Positions 24,936-34,842 of a DNA stretch of 64,000 bases are shown one piece after another (the stretch's first letter is position 1; the number at the start of each line of letters is the position of its first letter). The stretch lies in assembly GCA_051294375.1 (NCBI GenBank), contig CM119263.1:9912432-9976431 (forward strand), in the 5' to 3' direction. Both the position numbers and the translations under genes were made by a program. A model generated the notes under the pieces. That model saw only the letters and a program-made list of their open reading frames with translations, made no database searches and was not told where the DNA came from. The stretch is from Paraspadella gotoi (lineage: Eukaryota > Chaetognatha).

Positions 24936-25178
24936 CAATGAAGAGACAGTAATTATTGTTATGTGTTAATGACAGAACCGTTCAATATAAGCAGTCACTG
25001 AGCTTCGGATCAGGCTGTAACACCGTGTTACAGGCGGGTTAAGCGCCCCGTCCCTCTTAATTGCTAGGTGACCACCGGGCTAGAACCCCGGACCTTTGGG
25101 TTGGGAGGCGATTGACTTGCCTCCGGCACCAATGGCTGCTAATGAACGGTTGGTGGATTTTAGTCCACCATACCATTC
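24936..25178 (-). repeat. SINE-A, second tandem copy
   Basis: Same element as 24517-24935 without the long caacaaca tail. Box A TGGTGCCGGAGG and box B GGTTCTAGCCC are both present. The shared ttgaagagacagtaattatt junction suggests tandem insertion or dimer formation. Confidence 0.75.
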
Positions 25179-25382
25179 AGAATTTAAAAAAAAAATTAAA
25201 AGACAATGCCCATAAATTAAGGCTAAAAAGTATCTTCGGTTTTTGGCAGATCTTCAAAAATGTTTTTTTGAAGCAAATCAAATGACAAATTTTTTGGAAA
25301 ATTTGTCTTTTAGGAGCGATAGCTCTTGAATGCTTGGACCGATTTTCGTTTAATTTATACATAAATTTTCCATTTAAAAATT

Positions 25383-26106
25383 AAGAGTCTACGTCGTTCT
25401 TAGAAATCGAGGAAGACTTTTTCAATGGAGATTTTCGTTAAAATCTGACTACCAAATAATGTCAACGCCCCTGGGAAAAATTCAGGTAAAAAATAGATGT
25501 AAAAACACTCGATTCCGATCCTGTTGCATCTGAAGGGCTCGCATTTTTTTTCTCTCGACAAATAACCATCATTTTGACATCAAACCATCAGATTCAAATG
25601 GACTGGTCCGCTCGGGAAAATATTTTCAATGCAATTTTTATATATAAAATAAAGGGATTTCTCAACTTCAATACAATGTCAACGCATTTAACATATGTTG
25701 TGATTTTACAATAAACTTCAAATTCAGGAATCCAATAGCCATATGTCTGAAGGGCTCTCAAAATTTTTCTTTACATTTTATTTGGTTATTTTGATATGAT
25801 ACGATCATGGAAAAGTGCATTAGTCCATTTTGGTGAAATTTTTATTTAAAGTAAAAGTAAAAGAGCAGCTAACGATCGGAATTCTAAGAGTTTTCAACCG
25901 GGAGTCAGATTCAGTAAAAATCTTCTATGGCGAAAATCTTCCAAAGAAGGGGTGGATTTTCCGAAGATTTTGGTTGATATTTTCTATATTTATGGTAGGA
26001 TTTTTTTGAAACTTAATATTAACAATATTGCCATCATTCTACCTTGGCCGGTATAAGAATATATTAAAAAAACCTCTGGCTTTGTTCGTCAGAGCTTAGT
26101 CCTATA
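25383..26106 (+). repeat. Dispersed repeat B, copy 2
   Basis: Direct, nearly identical counterpart of 10389-11110, about 15 kb away. It lies within the Tc1-like element in dynein intron 3. Differences are scattered substitutions and short homopolymer indels. Confidence 0.8.
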
Positions 26107-26459
26107 AAAATCTACATTTATCATTCATTTTTTTTCATAATATGTGCTTAAAACGAGCGCTACTAAATGTTTGAAGAGTCCTTTTTTTTTTGCGCAGGAC
26201 TAACTTAGTAGGAACGAAATTTGAAAATATTAAAGATTGATTAATTGATTGAAGATTAATCGTCGAAAGGAGATAACACCACTCTGATACACGAACAAGA
26301 ACCGGCAACTTCATGGTGTTACCTCGGAGTGACTTTCTTGAAAGGATGCATTTCCCACATACGCATACTCAAGTATGAAATACATACTGATGAAGACTCA
26401 AAAAACTAGAGTCAAAACTTGAACGTTTTTTGAAATAGAAAAAAGTTTTTTGTAAACAA

Positions 26460-26830
26460 ATTGAAGAGACAGCAATTATTGTGTTAGTGGCAGAACCGTT
26501 CAATATAAGCTCTCCCTGAGCTTCGGATCAGGCTGTAAAACCGTGTTACAGGCGGGTTAAGCGCCCCGTCCCTCTTAACTGCGAGGCGACCACCGGGCTA
26601 GCACCCCGGACCTTTGGGTTGGGAGGCGAATGACTTGCCTCTGGCACCTATGGCCGCTGATGAACGGTTGGTGGATTTTAGTCCACCCTACATCCCCCCC
26701 CTCCCGTAGTCTGTTGCGTCTCTTCAGTTAATTGTTGTTGTTGGTGGAAAGTTCGTCACAAAGTTGAGTCATGTCGCCTAATGTGTTGTTGGCAGTAAGT
26801 GCTGTAGGTGGATTTTAGTCCACCATAAAA
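26460..26830 (-). repeat. SINE-A, copy at 26.5 kb
   Basis: Minus-strand copy with gtccaccctacatcccccc and tggcaccta head segments. Box B GGTGCTAGCCC carries one change. The palindrome reads aacacggtttt. The caacaacaattaactgaagag tail lies at 26720-26745, and a second cctacagc...tggtggac end lies near 26800-26830. Confidence 0.7.
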
Positions 26831-27824
26831 TAAACTTTGTTTAGTCTCGAAATATATACTTAAAATCAGCATCTGATAAGTATTAACTGAAATAATTAAA
26901 ACAAAAAATTAGCCACAGTCTTTCTGATCACGACGATTCAAGTGACTGCCTTTATACGAGATCAGATGACTGTACCCAAGTTTGAAATATGTACATAACA
27001 ATCGTTTAATGATCCCTAACCTATAAATATAAAACAATTTATAACCATAGCGAATAACTAGTTTTAGAGTTATGGTGAATCAACTTCTTGCGACGTTTCT
27101 GAATAAAAATGAAGCAGTGGCAAACCTGGTCATCTCCACCTTCAACTCTGAGTCGGTCATGTTCGGCCAAAGTTTCCAAATTTCCGGCTGACAAATCGAT
27201 CCCCGCGCGGGAAACTTGGAAAAAGATTTTGTACAAGTTTTGATCAAATTAAAAGGGTGCTGTAAAACTATGATAGCCAACTATCGTCCCAAAGGTGTAT
27301 TCATTAACTTTTACATATCATGAGAAACTTAAAAGTTTTTTACTTTAATTTTTCGATTATTCTCGATATTTTTAATTAAGTTATGTTTAAAAAAATTATG
27401 TAGAAAAATTTGGATTGACGACAAATTTTGATACTAAAAAAATCATATTTCAGAAAAATGAAGAAAATAAAAATAAAAATAAAAAAATAAATAAAGAATA
27501 ATAAATAAAAAACAGTAAAATAACTTATTTTCGAGTTTAATTTTTAGCAAGTGCTAAGTCTTTATTGAAGGTACTTTTGTTTTACTTTTAGCCCTCATAA
27601 GCGAGAAGTTTGATCGAATGCGACCTCTCTAAACACTGTCAACATTCCCAGACAAAAGACAAAGTGAAACTTGAATCAGACTGATGAAGTGAAGTAAAGA
27701 CTAAATTGAAGTAAAATGAAGTAAAGTAAAATAAAATAATAAAGTAAATATATATTAAAAAAATATTATTCTGATTGATATTTAGAATATTTGTGGAAAA
27801 AATGGCATTCATGGAGATCAATGC

Positions 27825-29036
27825 CCTCTGGAGGCCTATGGAAAAACGATGAGCAAGGTTTTTTTAAAGAATTAACAGAAAAAAGAAAAGGAACGAAATA
27901 AATTATGGTTAAAAATAAATTAAAAATAAGTTAACTAGAAAAATAAATCAAGGTTAAAAATAAGTTAGGGGTAAGTTAAGGTTAGGTTTAGGGGTAAGTT
28001 AGGGTTAGGGGTAAGTTAGGGTTAAGGGTAAGCTTGAAGATGCTGTCGGATCAGCGTCATGGAGAAAAGATTTCGCCTCAACGCTCATTGGCGGATCAAG
28101 CGAAAACTAACGAATCAGAGATCGACAAGAAATAGCACAGACTAAAAGAGTTTACATTTTATGAAAATTGAAACGTTTTTTGATGATTGCTTGTGAAATA
28201 CTTAATGTACAATTACGATTGTTGTATTATTAGAATCTACAAAATTGTACCTTTAATTCGATATGTATTTTCACAATGTTTATTGCATTTATCAATTCAT
28301 AAACATTCTATTTGTATGTTTAAAATAACAAACGGATCCGGTGTTAGGGTGAAATTATCAAGTGCTTTCGATCAGGTCCGATCGCGATATACATAAACAT
28401 TGTATTTTGTCAATTGTCGCTGGTTATTATTTTTCGATAATAAACTTTACCTCTACATTAAAAAGTGCTCCTTTAAGCTAGAAATAAAGTTAAGGGTAGA
28501 GGTAAGTTTGGTTAAGGGTAAATTAGAATTAAATTTAAAATTAAGTTTTAGCTTAAGCATACAATAATTTAATTTTTCAAAAAATCATATTTAAATATTA
28601 ATAAATTTATTACAATGAGCATTTAATAATTCGGAGAGAAAGAGATCAAGGTTAAAATTGCCTCTCTTTCTATCTTTTAAAGTTAGTATCCAAACATTTA
28701 TTAAAACTATTAAAACTGGCTGATGAAGGTTCAAAAACAACCAAAACATATCCGAATTATTAAATGATCGTGGTTATCACAAATAAAAACTTTTGTAAAT
28801 ATCTATCGAAAGCAATAAAAAAATATTACATTTACATTTTTTATTACATTTACAATTACTAATATTTAAAAAATATTTTTTAAAGAATTAAAAAAAATTC
28901 CTTAGTTCGTGAAGCTTAAAAACGTTTTTAATATCATCGTTGTTACTGTCTTAAATTTTTTTTTCTGTAAAAAAACGATCTTTATTTTTTCCTTTTTTCT
29001 TTTCGTTTTCCCATACGCCTCCAGAGCGTATTCAAC
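27825..29036 (+). mobile_element. Inverted-repeat-ended element I, copy 1
   Basis: Ends CTCTGGAGGCCTATGGAAAA and its approximate inverse TTTTCCCATACGCCTCCAGAG. The interior has a taagttagggttaggggtaa tract (27963-28035) and a block with a CTGATGA motif at 28720. A shorter inverted copy lies at 41109-42073. There is no coding capacity. Exact termini and target duplication are not resolved. Confidence 0.55.
28714..28757 (+). ncRNA. Hammerhead-like motif remnant
   Basis: CTGATGA, A, GGTT, a 7-nt loop, AACC, AAAAC, ATATC. The core and stem II are recognisable. GAAA is AAAA, stem III has a C-A mismatch and stem I is not convincing. A 12-bp inverted repeat TAATAATTCGGA / TCCGAATTATTA surrounds it at a distance (28625 and 28751). 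Confidence 0.3.
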
Positions 29037-29109
29037 TCCGGGATCGCCAAAAAAATCCACGAAAATTTCGGATGTAAAATGTAAAAATGGCGATAATAAA
29101 AGTTTTTAG

Positions 29110-29705
29110 GGGGGAAAAATTAATCAGAGAGAGAGAGAGAGAAGCCAAATCGTTTTCAGACGAATCAGCAGCGGCGGCAGCAGCAGCAGCAGCAGCACAC
29201 AGAAAAAAAAAAGAAATCAAAAGGCAGCAGCAGAAGCAGCAGAAGAAAAAGAAAGAGCCCCTGCAGAGCCAGCTGCAAATGAAGAAATCAAAAAGCAGAA
29301 GCAGCAGGAGAAAAGAGAGAAAAAGAATAAACCCCTGCAGAGCCAGCTGCAGACTCGTTTTTTTTCCTTTTGTATATGAATCAGTGACTAGGGAAAAGAG
29401 AGAGGGAGAGAGACATGTAATTAAAAGAAAAAAGAGAGAGAGAAAAATATAAAAAATAAAGAGAAAATTGTGTTGTTTTGATAAAACGTAAACAAAACAT
29501 TTAATAACTGTCCAGACTCAATTTTAAGCACATCGATGATGAGAAGCTGTATATAAATTTTCAGCTTCATACACCCAAATTTACATCATTAAAAAAAGCG
29601 ATCTATAATTTGGAACGCCGACGACAACGCCGACGTCGCCACTTATGCGCAGAAGCGTTACAATATAAAATAATCACTGATGCGAAGAGATTGCGACGAT
29701 AAAAA
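29110..29705 (+). mobile_element. Element G (CAG/GA-rich, terminal hairpin), copy 1
   Basis: Begins in (GA)n, then ccaaatcgttttcagacgaa, a CAG/GCA triplet run, two agccagctgca blocks, more (GA)n, aaaacgtaaacaaaacat, catcgatgatgagaagctgt, and finally attgcgacgataaaa. The (CAG)n stretch gives an Ala- or Gln-rich ORF of 121 residues at 29087-29452 that is a repeat artefact. Other copies: 34672-34842 plus 37616-38160, 54885-55050 and 62765-63486. Confidence 0.7.
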
Positions 29706-29721
29706 CATCAGTGATTATTTT
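29667..29721. repeat. Perfect 16-bp inverted repeat around the end of element G
   Basis: AAAATAATCACTGATG at 29667-29682 and its exact reverse complement at 29706-29721 flank 23 nt containing GATTGCGACGATAAAAA. No other element G copy has these arms. It may form a cruciform or reflect a local foldback duplication. Confidence 0.7.
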
Positions 29722-29888
29722 GATGTATTATAAAATAAAATTCAATAATTATTTGCCATTGAAATCTAATGGTAAATTCTATTCTAAGTTTTGATTCACT
29801 ACCCTGTACTTGTGCGCTTATTCATGATAATGAACTTAAGTTTTTAGATTTGGTAGAGGAACAGTAAACTTTTATTAAGGGATATTAC

Positions 29889-30140
29889 CATTGGGACGCT
29901 GTAATTCTTGTTTGAAGAACTTACTATCAGCTTTATCGAGAAATTTGTCAAGGATCGTCTCGGTGAAAACGTCACCACCGTCGTCCGCGGGCTGGCGCGT
30001 GATTTCCACTTTAATAAAAACGGCCCGCTCCATTTCGCTAGTCTCGTCCCAAAAGTAAATTCCGCTACTTCCATCTGAATCTGGAAGATTATCTATTTGG
30101 GCATTAATTGTCATCGAGCGACGAACATTCCCCCACACAA
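29889..30140 (-). CDS. DNAH10: Dynein heavy chain (DNAH10 type) exon 3
   Basis: 252-nt exon encoding VWGNVRRSMTINAQIDNL, SSGIYFWDETSEMERAVF and FLDKADSKFFKQELQRPNG. The donor AATG/GTAATA at 29888 gives LQRPNG joined to IIPTFPTV of exon 4 in phase. The acceptor is the AG at 30141-30142, the only one downstream of an in-frame stop that keeps the phase from exon 2. Its pyrimidine tract is weak, so the 5' edge is less certain than the 3' edge. Confidence 0.78.
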
Positions 30141-30186
30141 CTCAAGTATATCCTTTAACTTTTAATACTAAAACAAAAAAATGTTA

Positions 30187-30640
30187 ATTTTTAGAGGGAT
30201 CTGCTTACAGCAGATCTCAGCTCTATAATCCACTTTGTCGGTCCCACCCCAAAATCTTGCCGGTAAGTCACCTACATCTCAGAATATCGAATTGTGATAA
30301 ATTATGCATTATTAAGATAATCCTTTCTTTTCGTGGAGTTTTGATGTTTCGCGAACACAAAGTTTAAGTTTTTTTTTTTAATAGTTTTGCTAATAAAAAA
30401 AATCGTTGATGTTCAAACTTAAACTTTGTTTTCGCTAAAGATAAATTATGCAAAAAAATTCAAAGCTAACGGGGGACGGATGGACGCACAGAAACTTGAT
30501 TTCCAGCTCAATCATACACTTTCCTACCCACATACAAAATTTTAAGTAAATCGCCCTATCCACTCATGAGTAGTTAGTGTTCAAAGCTAAGGGGGGACGG
30601 ACCGACATAATGAAATATAAAAATTAAAAAATAAAAATTA
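30187..30640 (-). mobile_element. HINE-like element, 3' part, with short palindromic insert
   Basis: The terminal hairpin on the minus strand reads gagatctgctgtaagcagatccctctaaaaatt at about 30187-30220. It is followed (to the right) by actttgtcggtcc and core monomers. A 131-bp insert at 30309-30439 between GATAAATTATGCA copies is a short relative of the 18275-18907 insert. The element lies in dynein intron 2 and upstream sequence, and its left terminus is missing. Confidence 0.6.
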
Positions 30641-30925
30641 TCTTATGATAATCTTTTAAAAATTTGTTGTGATTTTTGCCCTTTGTGTACATAGACAATT
30701 TTTATTAGCTTTTTTAAAAAACTCATATTTATTAATATTAAAAACCTTTTTCTACATTAAAATTGTTATCAGAAAAGTAAAAGTTAAATTTAAGAACATG
30801 CTTAAATCTAACTTCTGCCCTACCCTATTGACAGATTCAATTATAATATAAATAAAATAAAACTCGATACAAATTTTTGTATATCCAACGATTCTCAATG
30901 AAAAACCTTTGAACAATACTTTTAC

Positions 30926-31033
30926 CGTCGGGTGGCGACGTTTCATTAAAGAAATTTGTCAGCTCTCGATCATTTGATCCATTGTTATATTGAAGAAATT
31001 CTTCAAATATTTGATAATCTTCAATTTCTAAAC
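30926..31033 (-). CDS. DNAH10: Dynein heavy chain (DNAH10 type) exon 2
   Basis: 108-nt exon encoding LEIEDYQIFEEFLQYNN, GSNDRELTNFFNET and SPPD. The acceptor is tttaaag at 31034 and the donor is GACG/GTAAAAG at 30925. It is entered after one base and left after one base, consistent with exons 1 and 3. The pattern of an acidic residue run followed by an F-x-x-FL motif fits the extreme N-terminus of an axonemal dynein. Confidence 0.75.
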
Positions 31034-31152
31034 CTTTAAATTTAATTAATGGAAAGAATGTTAGCAAAGCCGAGAAACAATTCACTATGAGATAAACTTA
31101 TTGCGTTTCAAAAAATCTGAATGGTTGATGCCACAAATTTAAACAGTTTCAC

Positions 31153-31198
31153 CTTGAAAAACTCTCTCCTTGATCCATTCCAACCGGCTGTCATCCAT
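31153..31198 (-). CDS. DNAH10: Dynein heavy chain (DNAH10 type) exon 1 with start codon
   Basis: 46-nt coding part of exon 1, MDDSRLEWIKERVFQ plus one base, ending at donor TTTCAAG/GTGAAAC. MDD-R-EWI-x-x-RV is the kind of start seen in axonemal dynein heavy chains. Spliced exons 1-5 total 856 nt with every phase agreeing, which is the main support for this start. The 5' UTR lies above 31198 and its limit is not visible. Confidence 0.75.
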
Positions 31199-32330
31199 AT
31201 TATGTTTGTGACCATATGCAGTTCGTAGGTCAATTATTTATATACACAACTATATTCAAATAAAAGCAGCAATGCAAAAATCAAAATTATCTAGAAGGTA
31301 TAATTTAACTAATCATAAATGACAAATCAGATAAACAAGATCGGTTCATCCAATGTGTTACGCAGCAGAGACTTTATTTTCACGTGTATTTCTCGTGACA
31401 TGACATGATATGACGCGACATGACATGACTACAATAACTTTCTAAGCCTGTGTATTTATGACACAAACTTCTTCGGAATTTCTTCTTTTATTCTTTATAG
31501 TTTTAGGATTTCCTGAAGGCGACGCAAGCAGTCACTAAAATTTGAGGATTTTTCCCTTCTTAACAAATGAGCAACCAAATATAAGCAAGTTATAAGCATT
31601 TTTAATGTAAGTGGGACAGACCAACGGACAGACATATCGACCGAAATACCGACCGAAAAGTGACATTTGAACCGCGAGTACTTGAGGTGCAACGAAAAAT
31701 GAATCCTACAATATTTTTATGATTTACAACAAAATTGCAAATAAGAAAATGGTTTAAAATAAGTTTTAGTTGGATCCAACCTTTGATTGTTGCTATTGTT
31801 TTGGTAATTGTGGTTGTGATAATAGTTGTGGTTATTGTGATTGCTGAAGGAGTAGTAGTTATTTTGAATGTTATGGTTATAGTAGTTATTACAGATGTAT
31901 TATATATTATAATACCTTTATGCTTTATAAAAATTGATATTCTGACCTGACTAACTTAAGTAAATTAAGTAAATTACAAACAAAACATTTAGGGCGGTCC
32001 AAAAGGTTGATAAAGTCAAGTTTAGAGTCGGGTCTCTTATAACCCGATCTGAAAACAAACTGAAAATATATTACAACAACAAATATAGGGGGCAACCGAC
32101 TTGTAGGAAAAAATTTAAAGTATATTAATACCCCCAAAAAATAATCATATGAATTTAAAAAAAAAGATCAATAGTCCAAGATCAATCCATCTATTATCAT
32201 GTATCATTGATAATAATGATCATAAATATATGATAACAATGTGATCAACATGAAATTAAAAAAATCTTAAAGGTATAGTGATCTCACCAGACGTTACTAT
32301 CAAAGAAAATTAATGAAAAAATCCGGAAAA
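31199..32330. other. Upstream of the dynein gene; no gene seen
   Basis: Contains gtgggacagaccaacggacagac at 31612 (also at 45129 and 62698), a gttattgtg-rich stretch at 31790-31900 that yields a Val/Ile-rich ORF, and AT-rich unique DNA. The dynein 5' UTR and promoter must lie at its left edge but no core promoter motif is convincing. Confidence 0.4.
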
Positions 32331-32339
32331 CAAATGATT

Positions 32340-32594
32340 GATGCGATGACAAATTATTAATGTAATAGTAATTGATAGATTGATGTAATAGTAATTGATT
32401 GATTGATGTAATAGTAATCGATTGATTGATGTAATAATAATTGATTGATGTAATAGTAATTGATAGATTGATATAATAATAATTGATTGATTCATGTAAT
32501 ACTAATTGATTATTTATTGATACGATGATAACCAAATGATTGCTGCGATGATAACCAAATGATTGATGCGATGATAAACAATGATGGATGCGAT
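32340..32594. repeat. Tandem repeat (tgatgtaatagtaattgat) next to the assembly gap
   Basis: Units of about 20-26 bp, ttgattgatgtaatagtaat with variants, grading into gatgataaccaaatgattga. Overlapping minus-strand ORFs rich in Tyr, Ile and Asn are artefacts. The array ends at the N run, so its true length is unknown. Confidence 0.8.
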
Positions 32595-32604
32595 NNNNNN
32601 NNNN
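32595..32604. other. Assembly gap (10 N)
   Basis: Ten Ns between a tandem array and a Tc1-like remnant. A fixed small number of Ns is usually a placeholder, so the missing length and the junction cannot be judged. Confidence 0.95.
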
Positions 32605-33176
32605 TGTCAACAAATTTGAAGAAACTGGAAACCTTGGACGAGCTGTTGGAAGCAAGCGGCTTTGCATGTCCACGAAGAGCAAGGACGATAACTTGGAAAG
32701 TTTCGCAATTCAAGACCGTAAGGCTTCTGCAAGCCAGTTGAGAAAAAATAGAGAGAAGAATTGTTGCCAGTCATTTAACCGTAAATGGGCGGCTTTTCAT
32801 AGAGGATAGAGCTGGATACAAAACCAAAGCCCCCTAAAAATTTCATGAGGAAAACAGGATGGAGGTGCTCGAAGGATAACCTGGAAACTCGCCTAACTGC
32901 AACATCATTAAAAATGTCTGGTCAAAGATGAAAAGGGACATTTTCCAGTACAATGCAATGACAGTCGATAAAATCAAGAAAATTTTAAAACACATTTGGG
33001 GGAGCTGATCCCATCATATTTGCCAAACCTCTACAACTCTGTCTCATGGAAACGGTGTTGGAAACAAATAGTGGTCTGACAATATATTAACTGAGTGCTA
33101 AAAAGTATTATTTTCTTTCAAATAACGAAATAAAATGTATTTATCATAACTATTAAACTTTTTTTGAGCAGATCTG
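32605..33176 (+). pseudogene. Broken Tc1-like transposase
   Basis: The first part reads FEETGNLGRAVGSKR, like the N-terminal helix-turn-helix region of Tc1 transposases. After stops and frame changes come SPNCNIIKNVWSKMKRD and ELIPSYLPNLYNSV, matching the C-terminal SPDLNPIENVW region of the DDE domain. Stops at about 32878 and 33007 and a frameshift near 33000 disable it. The right end gagcagatctg followed by TA at 33177 fits a Tc1 terminus. The left end is lost at the N gap. Confidence 0.75.
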
Positions 33177-34258
33177 TATAATTAAAAGAGAAAGAAAATA
33201 AAATTTATTTTTAAATTATTTGTTTTCTGAAAAGTTAGTTAACTATATTTATTAATAATTATGAGTAAAAATTAGGTTAAAGTTAAAAATAATAATTTTA
33301 AAATTTTGATCCCGGATTCGCATTTCTTTCAAAATTTAGAAAAACTAAAAACAAAAATTATTGTTTTTAACTATCTTAATAAAAGAATTTGTTAAAATAG
33401 ATTTTACTTTCTATGTTAACTTTTTGCATGAAATTCAAATCCGTTTTAAACTTTAAAATTTTTATTTTTTTACTTGAACCTATTTTTTACTACTAATAAT
33501 TAATAAAAATAACTAGCTGTTAATAAAATATAAAATTTTTAAATAAACTTACCAAATATATATATATATATTATATATATATTATATAAGCTAAATATGA
33601 CTTTTTTAAATACAAGAGTTTTATGCAAAAGAAAATGAGTTGTCTAAAAAAAGTTTCCTTCTTTTTTATCTTTTTTATATCTACACTTTTTATTTACAAT
33701 AATTTCCGGTTCTTATTTATTACTTTTTGTGTTAAACCATTACTATTAAAAATCTTTGCCTTTTCTCAGACTCATGTCAAATGGTTATTACATCATCTCC
33801 ATTAAGATAGATTCAAGGATGAATCTTAATTCATATGTCAAAAAAAGAGCGGTATTAAAAATATATTGATGCTGTAAATGCTCCAGAATATTCTTTTTAT
33901 ATTGTAAAGTATCAATAAAAGTTATAAAGCTCCAGGTAAGCTTTCTGTTAGCAAAGTTAACATTTTTTACTGCTTGCCAAGGAACATTCTTTGCCCTAAA
34001 TCTGATAAAAAATATTTCAGAGATATAATATTAACAATAATGTAAGTTGTCTTCTTGATTAAAAAGAGGTGAAAACAGTAGGAAACAACCTCTTTTGGAA
34101 GTAATTGTATGTATTAAATAATTTTATGCTGTTGAGAAAATTTTTTTATTAAGTCCTAGGGAAGTGATATTACATATTAAAACCTATTTACCGGCCAAAA
34201 AATATATTTGACAATAAAATTAACTGACCTTTCCAAACTGGTATTACTCTGACACCTA
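33177..34258. other. AT-rich intergenic stretch, nothing recognised
   Basis: Very AT-rich sequence with a (TA)n run at 33558-33590. Short ORFs are consistent with chance in such composition. No repeat family seen elsewhere in the window is evident. Confidence 0.4.
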
Positions 34259-34665
34259 ATTTCAGGAAAAATTTTTTGCAAAAATCTGTCGACTTTACTA
34301 ACTCTGCTAAGCAACAAAAATATAAAAAAAATGGCGAGTTTCCGAATTATTAGGAGCATAAACTAAAGAATAAACAATACAGAAAAAAATAAAAAATAAA
34401 AGTTGATTTTGGAATTTTGGGGAGGAGAGGGAGAGAGGGGGAAAAAGGATTGAGGGAAAGAAAGACAGAGAAAAAAAGATGAGAATAAGGAATAAAGATA
34501 AAAACAAAGGGAGAAAGAAAGAAAGGGATAAAGAAAAACAAAGTGAGAAAAAAAGGAGAAAGAAAGAAAGGAAAAAGGGAAGAAAGAGAGAGTAAGAAGA
34601 GAAATTATAAATCAGAACCAAAAAGAGAAGATAATGCTTAGATTTAAATAAAAAAAATCTTAAAA
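34259..34665 (+). mobile_element. GA-tract element P, fragment
   Basis: Shares caaaaatctgtcga and ctgctaagcaac with 17125-17165, followed by a polypurine tract (34420-34600) as in the intact copy. No TIR is present. The 120-residue minus-strand ORF is the low-complexity complement of the tract. Confidence 0.5.
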
Positions 34666-34671
34666 GCATAA

Positions 34672-34842
34672 GGATCGTCGCAATCGCATAAGAAAAATCT
34701 GGATTGACAACAAATTTTGAAAAATTAAATTTGAGAAAAGAAAATTAATTTATAAACAGAAAGAAAAATTCTATTTTGCGATTGTCAATTAAAAAAAATA
34801 ATAAAGTAGCAAGAAAAATTAAAGTTACAGTTACTGAAAAAA
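34672..34842 (+). mobile_element. Element G, left part, split by HINE-like copy 6
   Basis: ggatcgtcgcaatcgcataag start, then aaacagaaagaaaaattcta and attaaagttacagttactg, collinear with 62765-62866. The rest of the element resumes at 37616 with ttcattgtc, showing that the HINE-like copy inserted here. Confidence 0.7.

Larger units (their letters stand above)
24176..26202. mobile_element. Decayed Tc1-like element hosting SINEs and repeat B
   Basis: The left terminus CAGTCCTGTGCAAAATAAAG follows a TA. The right terminus tttttttgcgcaggact is its approximate inverse (AGTCCTGCGCAAAAAAA), giving Tc1-like ends about 2.03 kb apart. No transposase is readable inside. Two SINE-A copies (24517-25178) and repeat B copy 2 (25383-26106) fill most of the interior. 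The right-hand TA is not intact. Confidence 0.5.

Noticed and set aside
27039-27280. Minus-strand ORFs of 65-66 residues in a GC-richer patch
   Set aside because: Two frames are open over the same DNA; no conserved motif or splice sites, and no second copy to judge by.
29087-29452. 121-residue ORF with Ala run and Lys/Gln-rich region
   Set aside because: Lies entirely in element G; other copies do not conserve the frame, and the composition follows CAG and GA repeats.
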